Below, in pieces: positions 13,294-21,448 of a stretch of DNA of 39,019 bases. The notes under the pieces are model-generated. The model was given only the letters and a program-made list of their open reading frames with translations, was not told the origin of the DNA and did no database searches. The position numbers and the translations under genes are program-made. Each line of letters opens with the position of its first letter. Position 1 is the first letter of the stretch. This DNA comes from Bacillota bacterium (GTDB lineage: Bacteria; Bacillota; Negativicutes; Sporomusales; Sporomusaceae), in contig JAEZVB010000069.1 in assembly GCA_023443285.1 (NCBI GenBank), positions 1 to 39,019 on the forward strand. The letters run 5' to 3'.

Positions 13294-13808
13294 TGCTTGC
13301 CACCACCTTTATATAACAAATTTGCCGTAATCAAACCACCGATAAAGAAACAGGCTAATGCAATAAATCCACTCACTGCCAGCTGCAGAGAACCACTGAG
13401 CCCATGACCGCTCGGGCAGCCGTCTGCCAAACGAGCGCCAAACATCGCGATAACGCCGCCAATAAAGGCCACACTTGCTCTAGGTACAATAGCTGACCCA
13501 AACCGCGCTTGCCACATATCAGGGACGGCTTGCAGACGGAAGCTTCCCGAAGTTACTGCAGCTAAAAAAGCGCCAAGCGCAATGCCAATAACAAACATCC
13601 ATTGCCAGTCAATTAACGGTACTTCTTTCAAAAAATAAGGCATCCTAGCCACACGTTCAGGATCAAATACCTTCTCCAGCATACCAGTAGTACGAACAAA
13701 AGTTGTAGATGCACCTAAATACTTTCCAACAAACCAAACTGAGCCGATAGACACCAAACCACTAAGCGCCCCTGCAATGTAAGGACTCCAGCCCCGGTCT
13801 TCTTTCAT
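13290..13808 (-). CDS. YeeE/YedE-family sulfur transporter, first half-size subunit
   Basis: A membrane protein of 172 residues from ATG 13808; the same frame is open back to TTG 13826, but the GGGA ribosome site lies at 13821-13824, so the ATG is preferred. The family signature GARLADGCPSGHGLSGS (with the key cysteine) is near residue 120, with further helices at IGGVIAMF and SGFIALACFFIGGL. It is the first gene of the pair, overlapping the second by 4 bp. It does not look like a frameshifted single gene, because both halves have intact ends and coupling. Confidence 0.82.
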   Translation of the reverse strand: MKEDRGWSPYIAGALSGLVSIGSVWFVGKYLGASTTFVRTTGMLEKVFDPERVARMPYFLKEVPLIDWQWMFVIGIALGAFLAAVTSGSFRLQAVPDMWQARFGSAIVPRASVAFIGGVIAMFGARLADGCPSGHGLSGSLQLAVSGFIALACFFIGGLITANLLYKGGGKQ

Positions 13809-14040
13809 ACGTATCACATCTCCCAACTTTATTTTATTAACACATTCACCTATTTTTAACTTATTATTTTTGCAGGCAGATTGTGCAGAACTTTGGAACC
13901 TAGACGAATGTTTTTTTATAGATAGGACTTATCCGTTAATACCAATATAAACCATGATTACGCTAAAATCAATACCCTTCCTAGCTAAGTTGCGCAAATT
14001 TTTAAACAATAAATAAGTTACAAGGTGTATCCCGTGGTAT

Positions 14041-14064
14041 AACCTTACACTACCGTGTATGGTT
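14041..14064. promoter_or_regulatory. MerR-like dyad of unknown target
   Basis: AACCTTACAC and GTGTATGGTT (9 of 10 symmetric) with 4 nt between. The spacing is like operators of MerR-type regulators, but no fitting promoter boxes surround it. The nearest downstream gene on the minus strand is the yedE pair, 230 nt away. 13809-14040 otherwise holds nothing I recognise. Confidence 0.3.
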
Positions 14065-14070
14065 GTACAA

Positions 14071-14112
14071 AAAATAAGAATCCCTGACAAATGTCTGGGA
14101 TTCTTATTTTTT
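14071..14112 (-). terminator. Terminator of the tRNA cluster
   Basis: AATAAGAATCCC and GGGATTCTTATT pair around a short loop with A/T runs at both ends, immediately after the CCA end of the last tRNA-Lys. Confidence 0.8.
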
Positions 14113-14187
14113 GGTGACCCACCCGCGACTCGAACGCGGGACACCCTGATTAAAAGTCAGGTGCTCTACCGACTGAGCTAGTAGGTC
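14112..14187 (-). tRNA. tRNA-Lys (UUU), copy 2
   Basis: A complete cloverleaf on the minus strand: acceptor GACCTAC (14181-14187) with GTGGGTC (14116-14122), including one G-T pair. The anticodon loop CTTTTAA gives TTT; the T-loop is TTCGAGTC; CCA is encoded at 14112-14114. Confidence 0.95.
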
Positions 14188-14439
14188 ATCGTATAAATAT
14201 GATAGGCCATATAATGGTTATCCACTATCTTGAGGAATCCACCCATTGAGCACAGACGCAATAGATGAACCTTCAAAGCTACGACAGTAGCTACCTCTTC
14301 GTCTAAATATCATAGGCGATATAATGCCTACCTATAAAATTGAGGAGTACACCCATTGAATACAGACGCAACAGATGAACCTTCAAAGCTACGTCAGTAG
14401 CTTCCTCTTCGTATAAATAGGATAGACTATAGAATAAGG
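14188..14439. repeat. Tandem tRNA-spacer repeats
   Basis: Two imperfect units of about 110 nt (14189-14300 and 14301-14410), then a 29-nt stub (14411-14439). A further copy lies at 14518-14607. Shared blocks are ACCCATTGA, GATGAACCTTCAAAGCTACG and CTCTTCGT. Each full unit has a small hairpin AGCTAC-GNCA-GTAGCT. Confidence 0.85.
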
Positions 14440-14515
14440 TGGTGACCCACCCGCGACTCGAACGCGGGACACCCTGATTAAAAGTCAGGTGCTCTACCGA
14501 CTGAGCTAGTGGGTC
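14440..14515 (-). tRNA. tRNA-Lys (UUU), copy 1
   Basis: The same tRNA as the copy at 14112, with GACCCAC in the acceptor arm so that all seven pairs are regular. The anticodon is TTT and CCA is encoded at 14440-14442. Confidence 0.95.
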
Positions 14516-14517
14516 AT

Positions 14518-14607
14518 CGTATAAATATGATAAACCATATAATGGTTATCTGCTATCTTGAGGAATCCACCCATTGAATATAGACGCAACAGATGAACCT
14601 TCAAAGT
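14518..14607. repeat. Third copy of the tRNA-spacer repeat
   Basis: Follows the copy-1 tRNA-Lys as the first unit follows copy 2; it is truncated before the hairpin part. Confidence 0.8.
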
Positions 14608-14624
14608 GAACTAAGCGATTCACA

Positions 14625-14660
14625 CAGTATCTCGCGTACCTAACGGCTCGCGAGATACTG
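14625..14660. repeat. 12-bp perfect hairpin between tRNA-Gln and tRNA-Lys
   Basis: CAGTATCTCGCG (14625-14636) and CGCGAGATACTG (14649-14660) pair perfectly around 12 nt. No T-run follows, so an RNA-processing or attenuation role is more likely than termination. Confidence 0.6.
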
Positions 14661-14672
14661 GTTCACTGCTTA

Positions 14673-14748
14673 TGGCAGGGGCGGCTGGACTCGAACCAAC
14701 GCATGACGGAGTCAAAGTCCGTTGCCTTACCGACTTGGCTACGCCCCT
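14673..14748 (-). tRNA. tRNA-Gln (UUG)
   Basis: Acceptor AGGGGCG (14742-14748) pairs with CGCCCCT (14677-14683). The anticodon loop CTTTGAC gives TTG, the T-loop is TTCGAGTC, and CCA is encoded at 14673-14675. Confidence 0.94.
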
Positions 14749-14761
14749 ATAAAAGGATAAT

Positions 14762-14838
14762 TGGGGTGACTGGAGGGTCTCGAACCCTCGAATACCGGAG
14801 CCACAATCCGGCGTGTTAACCACTTCACCACAGCCACC
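14762..14838 (-). tRNA. tRNA-His (GUG)
   Basis: Acceptor GTGGCTG (14831-14837) with CAGTCAC (14766-14772). The anticodon loop TTGTGGC gives GTG. The extra 5' G typical of tRNA-His is encoded at 14838, opposite discriminator C; CCA is at 14762-14764. Confidence 0.95.
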
Positions 14839-14868
14839 ATAAATCACTTGTCGCTGACGACAGAATTT

Positions 14869-14897
14869 ATTCTACCATACCAATATCCTTATGTCAA
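14869..14897 (-). promoter_or_regulatory. Sigma-A promoter of the tRNA cluster
   Basis: On the minus strand TTGACA (14892-14897), 17 nt, TAGAAT (14869-14874), about 31 nt before tRNA-His. Confidence 0.82.
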
Positions 14898-14937
14898 GCA
14901 CCCAAAATTGACTATTAGTACGTATGACAATAAGCTA

Positions 14938-17439
14938 TTATCGGGGGCGAATACGGTGTGTCGGGATAGCCCCTAACGGATCATCAGGCCAATGATGCTT
15001 AGGATATCGACCCATTAAGTCTTTTTTTACTTCAAAATAAGTAGTACGCCAAAAATTAGCCAAATCCTGCGTCACTTGTACCGTCCGCTGCGCCGGTGAT
15101 AATAACTGCAACGTCAAACGGACTTTCCCCTGTGCTATGCATGGCGTTTCCCGAAGCCCAAACATTTCTTGGAGTCTTACAGCCAACACCGGACATTCCG
15201 GTTGGCTGTAATTGATCGGAATTCGTTGCCCGCTTGGAACAGCAAGGTGGGTTGGCGCATATTTTTCAAGCAGCTGCCGCTGTTCCCAGGTCAGCATTGC
15301 TTCTAAAATAGCAACTAGATTAAGCTGCGCCAGTTCTGCCCGGCTTGTTAATCCATAAACATAAGGCCCGAGCCAAATATCCAGATTGCCTAGCAGTGCT
15401 TCATCTGCAACATCAGGCCAACCTGATTCCCAATAATGCATAAATAATAGGCGCTCGCGCAATTGCCGGGCCGCGCGCGTCCAAGGAAGTATTGCGATCC
15501 CTTCCTGCCCAATACCCTGTAGCAAAGCTGACAGAATATCTGCCGGTTTAGGATCAAAGCAAGGAGTTTCTTTTAGTATTAGTGAACCCAATCGATCATT
15601 TACTCTGGCTCTCACTGCCTGAGCAGGCACATGCCAGGCGACATGGGTTTCTTGTACTATATGCTGAGATAAGTATGTTGTTATTTGTTCTAAATCTATT
15701 TTAGCAGCAAGATAAATACGACTCTCACTACCCTGCCCATCAAGATTGGCCGCAACTAGGTAGTCAGCATACGCCAACGGTTGTTGACCAACTACAATAG
15801 CTCCACGTCCATTTTCTAGCAAAAACCGTCCCCCGCCCCGCTGCTGCCCAACCCGGTCAGGATAAGCAAAAGCCAAGACCATTCCACAGTAATCAAGATC
15901 GTTTGGACGACCTGCTGTATTATTAAATTCTTGCTTCATTCGTTCGCTTTCCTGATAAATCCGTCTAGCTAATGCTATGTCTACGCTGCAGCCGGGCTTT
16001 CCCATCTGTTCATGTGTATTCTTATGTCTATTGAATTCGCGAATAAGTTCAAGCCGCAGACACAAATCAATTTCTGCTCCTCTTACAAAATCCCGTTCAC
16101 TAAGAATAGCCGCAAGCTCACACGCGACTCGACCAAAACCAAGTTTACCTGCCTTAAGCACCATATGAGCAAAGCGCGGATGCAAACCTGTCTGCAGCAT
16201 TTGCTGACCGTGTGGAGTAATATTGTTGTTAGCGTCTAATGCCTCCAATTTGTTAAGCAATTGTTGGGCCTGTACAAATGCCCTGTCAGGCGGTAGGTCA
16301 AGCCAGCGCAGCTGAGTAGGATTTGTTACCCCCCAAGCAGCCAATTCCAGCACCAGCGGAGCCAAGTCGGCAGATAAGATTTCCGGGGGAGTATCGGCTT
16401 CAAGATAGTTTTCGTCAAGTTTTGTCCAAAGCCGGTAACATACTCCCGGCCCTAATCGTCCAGCCCGCCCACGCCGCTGATCGGCCGCCGCCTTAGAAAC
16501 TCGGATTGTTTCCAGGGATGTTAAACCGGTACGGGCTGAATAACGTGGCACGCGCATAACCCCACTATCAACTACTAACTTAATACCCTCGACTGTAATG
16601 CTTGTCTCAGCGATTGAGGTAGTTAAAACTACTTTCCGCTCACCAGTTGGACTAGGCAAAATAGCTTTATCTTGCTCAGTTATCGGCAATGCACCATAGA
16701 GCGGTGTTACCTGCGCATACTGCGCAATCCCTTGTTCAATAAGCCCAGCCTGAACCCGGCGAATTTCACCCGCCCCTGGCAAAAATACGAGTATATCGCC
16801 AGCATTGTCAGCAAGTGCCTTTAAAACAGTTTGTACAACAACAGCTTCCAGCCCGGCTTCGTAACGTTTTTCAAGGTAATGCGTCTCCACAGGAAAAGCT
16901 TGCCCACTGCCGTAAATGATTGGCGCATTTTCTAAGAGAGCTGCTACCTGCTCTGCCGCCAATGTTGCCGACATAACCAGCAGCCGCAGGTCTTCCCGCA
17001 AAATGGCTTGCGTTTCTAAGGCCAACGCTAATCCAAGATCAGCCTGCAGACTTCGTTCATGGAATTCATCAAAAATAATAAGACCAACGCCATCAAGACC
17101 TTGATCGCTTTGAAGCATACGGGTAAGTACACCTTCGGTGATTACCTCAATCCGCGTCTTAGCACTAACACAAGTATCCAACCTAACCCGATAGCCTACG
17201 GTTTCTCCAACCGCTTCGCCCAGTAATTGTGCCATATAACGAGCGGCTGCCCGTGCCGCCAAACGCCGCGGCTCAAGCATAACAATGCGTTGACCCTTAA
17301 GCCAGGCTTCCTGCATCAGAGCCAAAGGAATACGCGTTGTCTTGCCGGACCCCGGTGGCGCTACCAGCACCGCATGTACTGATGAACCAAGTATGGCTTT
17401 AAGTTCAGGTAATATTTCATCAATGGGAAGGGCTTGCAT
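14938..17439 (-). CDS. hrpB: ATP-dependent helicase HrpB
   Basis: A DEAH-box-type helicase of 833 residues, the usual length for HrpB. Walker A APPGSGKTT is at 27-35, the LEPRRLAARAAA motif at 55-66, DEFH at 124-127, and MSATL at about 155. The C-terminal helicase half has TSIAETSITVEG and QRRGRAGR, then the HrpB-specific region ending near YPKHHWPDDPLGAIPTHRIRPR. The start is ATG 17439 with GAGGTG just upstream; the longer frame from 17451 places that site inside the gene. It probably unwinds RNA; the physiological role of bacterial HrpB remains poorly known. It stands alone between the tRNA cluster and the mgl operon terminator. Confidence 0.95.
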   Translation of the reverse strand: MQALPIDEILPELKAILGSSVHAVLVAPPGSGKTTRIPLALMQEAWLKGQRIVMLEPRRLAARAAARYMAQLLGEAVGETVGYRVRLDTCVSAKTRIEVITEGVLTRMLQSDQGLDGVGLIIFDEFHERSLQADLGLALALETQAILREDLRLLVMSATLAAEQVAALLENAPIIYGSGQAFPVETHYLEKRYEAGLEAVVVQTVLKALADNAGDILVFLPGAGEIRRVQAGLIEQGIAQYAQVTPLYGALPITEQDKAILPSPTGERKVVLTTSIAETSITVEGIKLVVDSGVMRVPRYSARTGLTSLETIRVSKAAADQRRGRAGRLGPGVCYRLWTKLDENYLEADTPPEILSADLAPLVLELAAWGVTNPTQLRWLDLPPDRAFVQAQQLLNKLEALDANNNITPHGQQMLQTGLHPRFAHMVLKAGKLGFGRVACELAAILSERDFVRGAEIDLCLRLELIREFNRHKNTHEQMGKPGCSVDIALARRIYQESERMKQEFNNTAGRPNDLDYCGMVLAFAYPDRVGQQRGGGRFLLENGRGAIVVGQQPLAYADYLVAANLDGQGSESRIYLAAKIDLEQITTYLSQHIVQETHVAWHVPAQAVRARVNDRLGSLILKETPCFDPKPADILSALLQGIGQEGIAILPWTRAARQLRERLLFMHYWESGWPDVADEALLGNLDIWLGPYVYGLTSRAELAQLNLVAILEAMLTWEQRQLLEKYAPTHLAVPSGQRIPINYSQPECPVLAVRLQEMFGLRETPCIAQGKVRLTLQLLSPAQRTVQVTQDLANFWRTTYFEVKKDLMGRYPKHHWPDDPLGAIPTHRIRPR

Positions 17440-17500
17440 ACTACACCTCATAAATTAACTAGCAGTCTTTTTCTATTATACTCGAAAAATGGATTCTACC

Positions 17501-17529
17501 AAAAGTAAAAGGGCTGCCCTCGGCAACCC
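17501..17529 (-). terminator. Terminator of the mglBAC operon
   Basis: On the minus strand GGGTTGCC pairs with GGCAGCCC around a 3-nt loop (17511-17529) and is followed by TTTTACTTTT. Confidence 0.85.
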
Positions 17530-17553
17530 TCAACACAACTGCTGTAGATTATA

Positions 17554-18567
17554 TTACTTTTTCGACAAATACTTCCGAATATCAAAGGCAACCGCCGCAA
17601 CAATAATTAACCCTTTGATAATAAGCTGCCAATACGGGTTCATGCCTATGAAAGTAAGACCATAGTTAATAACTCCAAAAATAAGCACTCCAACCAAAAT
17701 ACCCGGTACTGTTCCAATCCCGCCTGCGGTTGAAACCCCGCCAACAACACAGGCCGCAATGGCATCAAGCTCATACATATTGCCATAGTTATTGGTTGCG
17801 CCCCCAGTACGAGCTGCTTCCAGGACACCGGCAAAACCATAAAGTGCACCGGCAATTGAGTACAAAATCAGCAGATTAAGACCAACATTAATGCCTGATA
17901 CTACCGCGGCATTGACATTACCACCAATAGCATACATATTTTTACCCAATCTGGTCTTGTTAAAAATAACCCAGACAATGAAAGATATTACAATTGCAAT
18001 AATAACAATATAAGGTATCGAGTACGCCCCCGACCCAAATGCCCCAGAACCAAGCTCAGTAAAATCGGCACGCAGTCCGCCGATAGGCTGGGACTCATTG
18101 GGCTTCATATCAAAATAAATAGAGTTAACACCATAGACAATAACCATAGTACCTAAAGTGGCAATAAATGGCGGAACACTTAGTTTAGCAACAATAAAAC
18201 CATTAATTATACCAACAACCAGTCCTGCCAGTACAGCCAGCAAAATCGGCAGCCATAATGGCAAGTCAGGCATATCGGGATAAAAACGACGAGAGTAATC
18301 GGCGACTTGCAGCATAGAGGCCGACAACACTGCCGTCAAACCCACAACCCGGCCAGTTGACAAATCAACGCCGCCGGTAATCAGCACAAAAGCGGCTCCC
18401 AAAGCAATAATTGCTCTCGTTGAAGACTGAAGCAAGATATCACGAATGGTTGTGACTGATAAAAAACGCGGATCATATACAGCAATTGCAACTGTCAGAA
18501 CAATCAGCACAATATAAATAGCATATTGCATTAAAAAGTCTTGCATTTTTTTTGCGTCAATGTTCAC
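17554..18567 (-). CDS. mglC: Galactose/methylgalactoside ABC transporter permease
   Basis: A 337-residue inner-membrane permease of the sugar (RbsC/MglC) type with about eight to ten helices. Signature segments are RAIIALGAAFVLITGGVDLSTG near residue 50, VPPFIATLGTMVIVYG, and the EAA-like cytoplasmic loop region RTGGATNNYGNMYELDAIAACVVGG. GTG 18567 is chosen because AAGGAGG lies 8 nt before it. The frame extends back to 18645, but that part overlaps mglA and has no ribosome site. It is the last gene of mglB-mglA-mglC. Confidence 0.92.
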   Translation of the reverse strand: MNIDAKKMQDFLMQYAIYIVLIVLTVAIAVYDPRFLSVTTIRDILLQSSTRAIIALGAAFVLITGGVDLSTGRVVGLTAVLSASMLQVADYSRRFYPDMPDLPLWLPILLAVLAGLVVGIINGFIVAKLSVPPFIATLGTMVIVYGVNSIYFDMKPNESQPIGGLRADFTELGSGAFGSGAYSIPYIVIIAIVISFIVWVIFNKTRLGKNMYAIGGNVNAAVVSGINVGLNLLILYSIAGALYGFAGVLEAARTGGATNNYGNMYELDAIAACVVGGVSTAGGIGTVPGILVGVLIFGVINYGLTFIGMNPYWQLIIKGLIIVAAVAFDIRKYLSKK

Positions 18568-18583
18568 TGCTTTAACCTCCTTG

Positions 18584-20101
18584 TTATACCATACGCAAAG
18601 TAGCCAGGCGCATGATTTCTTCTTCTGTCGCTGTTTTACCATCAATAATACCGGTGACCCGCCCCTCGCACATAACCATAATCCGATCCGACATACCCAA
18701 AAGTTCAGGCATCTCTGATGATATCATGATAATGCTCTTACCTTGTTTGGCCAGTTGGGCAATAATGGTATAGATTTCAAATTTAGCACCCACATCTATG
18801 CCGCGAGTGGGCTCATCAAGCAGCAATATTTCCGGCTCAGTTAACAGCCACCGAGCTAGGAGTACTTTTTGCTGGTTACCACCAGACAGGTTTTTCATCA
18901 GCGTTTTAATCGATGGAGTCTTTACTTGCAGTTTTTGGATACTTTGAATAGCATCTTGTTTGCGCCGAGCATCATTTAGCAAAAAATAACGGGTCTCATA
19001 GGTGGCCTGTTTAGCAACCGCTGTATTTTCCAGAACAGACAAAACCGGAAATATACCAGTAACGCGTCGCTCCTCAGTTAACAAAGCCATCTTGTGTTTC
19101 TTGGCATCAGCTGCAGAGTGAATTTTTACTTCTTTTCCTTTTATATAGAATTTCCCTGATGATAACCCACGCAGCCCAAAAAGCGCTTCAATAAGTTCAG
19201 TTCGCTGTGCCCCCACCAAACCTCCGATACCCAGTACCTCACCCTTTCTTAATTCGAAACTAATATTTTTAAAGGATTTCGGCAGGAGTGAAGAAATATT
19301 TTCCACCTTGAATTCTATATCTCCCGGTATATTGCTGCGTTCCGGAAAACGATGCGTAAGATCCCGCCCAACCATTTTGGAAATAATCATATCTGTAGTC
19401 AGCTCGGCTGCCGGCCAGGTTCCAATCTTACGTCCATCACGCATAATAGTAACTTCATCAGATATCTCCAGAATTTCTTCCATCTTGTGTGATATATATA
19501 TAATCGCTACTCCCCGCTTTTTTAAATCACGAATTATTTTAAACAATTGTTCAACTTCATTTCCGGTCAATGATGACGTAGGCTCGTCCATTACAATGAC
19601 TTTTGCTTTGAAGGAAACGGCTTTGGCAATTTCTAGCGACTGTATTTTGGATACCGACATAGTTCCCACAAGGGTGGTCGGCTTTATATCCATTTCAAGC
19701 TCTTTGAAAAGTTCTTGCGTATCTGTAAGCATTTTAGCTTCATCAATAAATGTTAAAGGTCCAAACCCTTTGACTGGAAAACGTCCTAACCAGATATTTT
19801 CCATTACATTACGATGCGGCACGGGGTGTAGCTCCTGATGAATCATGGAGATTCCATTACCCAGCGCATCTTTAGAACTAGCAATATCAATCTGCTTGCC
19901 ATTTAAAAATATTGCACCCGAGTCAGGCTTATACATCCCGAATAAGCATTTCATTAATGTTGATTTCCCTGCACCATTTTCTCCCATAAGTGCATGTACC
20001 ATCCCAGCCCGCACTCGTAAGGTAACATCGTCAAGTGCTTTTACGCCAGGAAACTCTTTAGATATATTATTCATTTCAAGCAAAATCGGGGTATCGGTCA
20101 T
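18584..20101 (-). CDS. mglA: Galactose/methylgalactoside ABC transporter ATPase
   Basis: A double ATPase subunit of 505 residues that powers sugar import. The first domain has Walker A GENGAGKST (about 39-47), signature MSVSKIQSLEIAKA and VIVMDEPTSSL. The second domain starts near 260 with a degenerate P-loop region GLVGAQRTEL, then the signature LSGGNQQKVLLARWL and ILLLDEPTRGIDVG, as usual for MglA/RbsA. ATG 20101 follows a GAGG site. It is separated from mglB by about 100 nt carrying a hairpin, and followed by mglC. Confidence 0.94.
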   Translation of the reverse strand: MTDTPILLEMNNISKEFPGVKALDDVTLRVRAGMVHALMGENGAGKSTLMKCLFGMYKPDSGAIFLNGKQIDIASSKDALGNGISMIHQELHPVPHRNVMENIWLGRFPVKGFGPLTFIDEAKMLTDTQELFKELEMDIKPTTLVGTMSVSKIQSLEIAKAVSFKAKVIVMDEPTSSLTGNEVEQLFKIIRDLKKRGVAIIYISHKMEEILEISDEVTIMRDGRKIGTWPAAELTTDMIISKMVGRDLTHRFPERSNIPGDIEFKVENISSLLPKSFKNISFELRKGEVLGIGGLVGAQRTELIEALFGLRGLSSGKFYIKGKEVKIHSAADAKKHKMALLTEERRVTGIFPVLSVLENTAVAKQATYETRYFLLNDARRKQDAIQSIQKLQVKTPSIKTLMKNLSGGNQQKVLLARWLLTEPEILLLDEPTRGIDVGAKFEIYTIIAQLAKQGKSIIMISSEMPELLGMSDRIMVMCEGRVTGIIDGKTATEEEIMRLATLRMV

Positions 20102-20140
20102 TAGCGGCGCCTCACTTCCTCCATGGCGTTTATCCTAGGT

Positions 20141-20179
20141 AAAGAAGGGAGCAAAGTTGCTTTACCTTGCCCCCTCTTT
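20141..20179 (-). terminator. Intra-operon hairpin between mglB and mglA
   Basis: AAAGAAGGGAGCAAAG-like and CCTTGCCCCCTCTTT arms pair with one bulge. Such a partial stop after the binding-protein gene is common and would give more MglB than MglA/C. Confidence 0.6.
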
Positions 20180-20200
20180 GGCATTTAATTTGCATACTGG

Positions 20201-21235
20201 TTATTTAGCTTCGTTCATATTGGCCTTAGTAATCTTTTTGTACGCAATCCACACATACTTGCCATCAACAATGTCAAAGCCGGTATTGTCTTTGCTCGGA
20301 GTTTGTCCTTGTGCCAAAATATTGGCAATATTAAAGGTAGCTTTACCCTGATTATTGGCATCATTTAAAACAGTACCCAAAAGAGTGCCCTCTTCCAGCG
20401 CTTTTAGTGCCGGAGCAGTTGCATCAACGCCCACGACCGGCATAAACTTTCCATCTTTGAAGTAGCCTTTGGCTTTAAGAGCTTCAATGGCACCTAATGC
20501 CATATCATCATTGTTAGCAAAAACGGCTTCTATCTTGTCACCATTAGCTGCAAGGAAAGCAGCCATTTTTTCCTGACCTTTTACACGATCCCACATACCC
20601 GTGTCTTCAGCAATTTTTTGCACCTTGATACCGGCATCTTCAACGGCTTTTACTGAATACTTGGTACGAAGTTCAGCATCTTGATGGCCTGGCTCACCTT
20701 TGAGCATAACATATTGGAGTACCCCATCACCGTTTTTGTCCATTTCGGGATGAGCTTTCCAATAGTCAACAATAAGTTTTCCAGAGATGGTACCCGACTC
20801 TTCGGCTTTCGCACCTACATAGTAGACCTTATCCCATTTTTTCATATCTTCAGGCAATGGTTCACGATTCAAAAATACGACAGGAATATTTGCTTTTTTT
20901 GCTTTATCAATAATTACACTAGCAGCAGTACGGTCAACAGGGTTAATAGCAAGCGCATTCACTTTTTTGGTAATGAAAAGGTCAACCTTGTCGTTTTGAG
21001 TTGGCTGAGAATTTTGGCTATCGACAATGTCAACTTGAGCTTTACCTTCGGCAGCTTTGGAAATAGCATTGCGCACACCAGTCATAAAAGTGTCATCAAA
21101 CTTGTAGATAGCTACGCCGATAATAGATTTAGCCTTGTCGCCGCCTGCCGGAGCCTGCTGAGAGCCACCGCAGCCCGCTATCGCTATACTGGCAAGTAAT
21201 GCAGAAACGATAAATCCTTTCATATACCTTTTCAC
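20201..21235 (-). CDS. mglB: Galactose/glucose-binding lipoprotein
   Basis: A 344-residue periplasmic-type sugar-binding protein anchored as lipoprotein: hydrophobic signal FIVSALLASIAIAGC with lipobox cysteine at 22. The mature domain starts IIGVAIYKFDDTFMTGVR. A calcium-binding loop DKNGDGVLQ at 166-174 corresponds to the EF-like loop of E. coli MglB and supports galactose/glucose rather than ribose binding. FANNDDMALGAIEALK and VVGVDATAPALKAL are the hinge and C-lobe motifs. It is the first gene of the operon, behind a palindrome at 21270-21306. Confidence 0.93.
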   Translation of the reverse strand: MKRYMKGFIVSALLASIAIAGCGGSQQAPAGGDKAKSIIGVAIYKFDDTFMTGVRNAISKAAEGKAQVDIVDSQNSQPTQNDKVDLFITKKVNALAINPVDRTAASVIIDKAKKANIPVVFLNREPLPEDMKKWDKVYYVGAKAEESGTISGKLIVDYWKAHPEMDKNGDGVLQYVMLKGEPGHQDAELRTKYSVKAVEDAGIKVQKIAEDTGMWDRVKGQEKMAAFLAANGDKIEAVFANNDDMALGAIEALKAKGYFKDGKFMPVVGVDATAPALKALEEGTLLGTVLNDANNQGKATFNIANILAQGQTPSKDNTGFDIVDGKYVWIAYKKITKANMNEAK

Positions 21236-21269
21236 TGAAAAACCCCCTTATTTTTTTGTAAAATTCTAT

Positions 21270-21306
21270 TATAAAGTAGGATATCAGCCGGTTATCCTAC
21301 TCTATA
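21270..21306. promoter_or_regulatory. Operator-like palindrome before mglB
   Basis: TATAAAGTAGGATA (21270-21283) and TATCCTACTCTATA (21293-21306) pair at 13 of 14 positions around 9 nt. A minus-strand TATAAT at its inner border could be the -10 box. The 12-base half AAAGTAGGATAT recurs at 21446-21457, over the end of the ROK gene. Confidence 0.65.
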
Positions 21307-21448
21307 ATCAACAGATACTGCAGAAGATTACTCATATTGAATAAATTATATATTGTTTGCCATTTATGGTAATTATATGTAATTCTTCAGCATAATAGTA
21401 TAACTTGCAAAACATTCTGTCAATACGTTTTGGTTAGCACTCTATATC

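Noticed and set aside
12766..13808. yedE pair as one frameshifted gene
   Set aside because: The halves overlap by an ATGA coupling junction and each carries a complete Cys motif; half-size pairs are known in the family.
14188..14439. Repeats between tRNAs considered as CRISPR
   Set aside because: Units are about 110 nt, imperfect, tandem without unique spacers, and tied to tRNA-Lys copies.
14620..14847. 75-codon frame across tRNA-Gln and tRNA-His
   Set aside because: It is fully covered by two well-folded tRNA genes.
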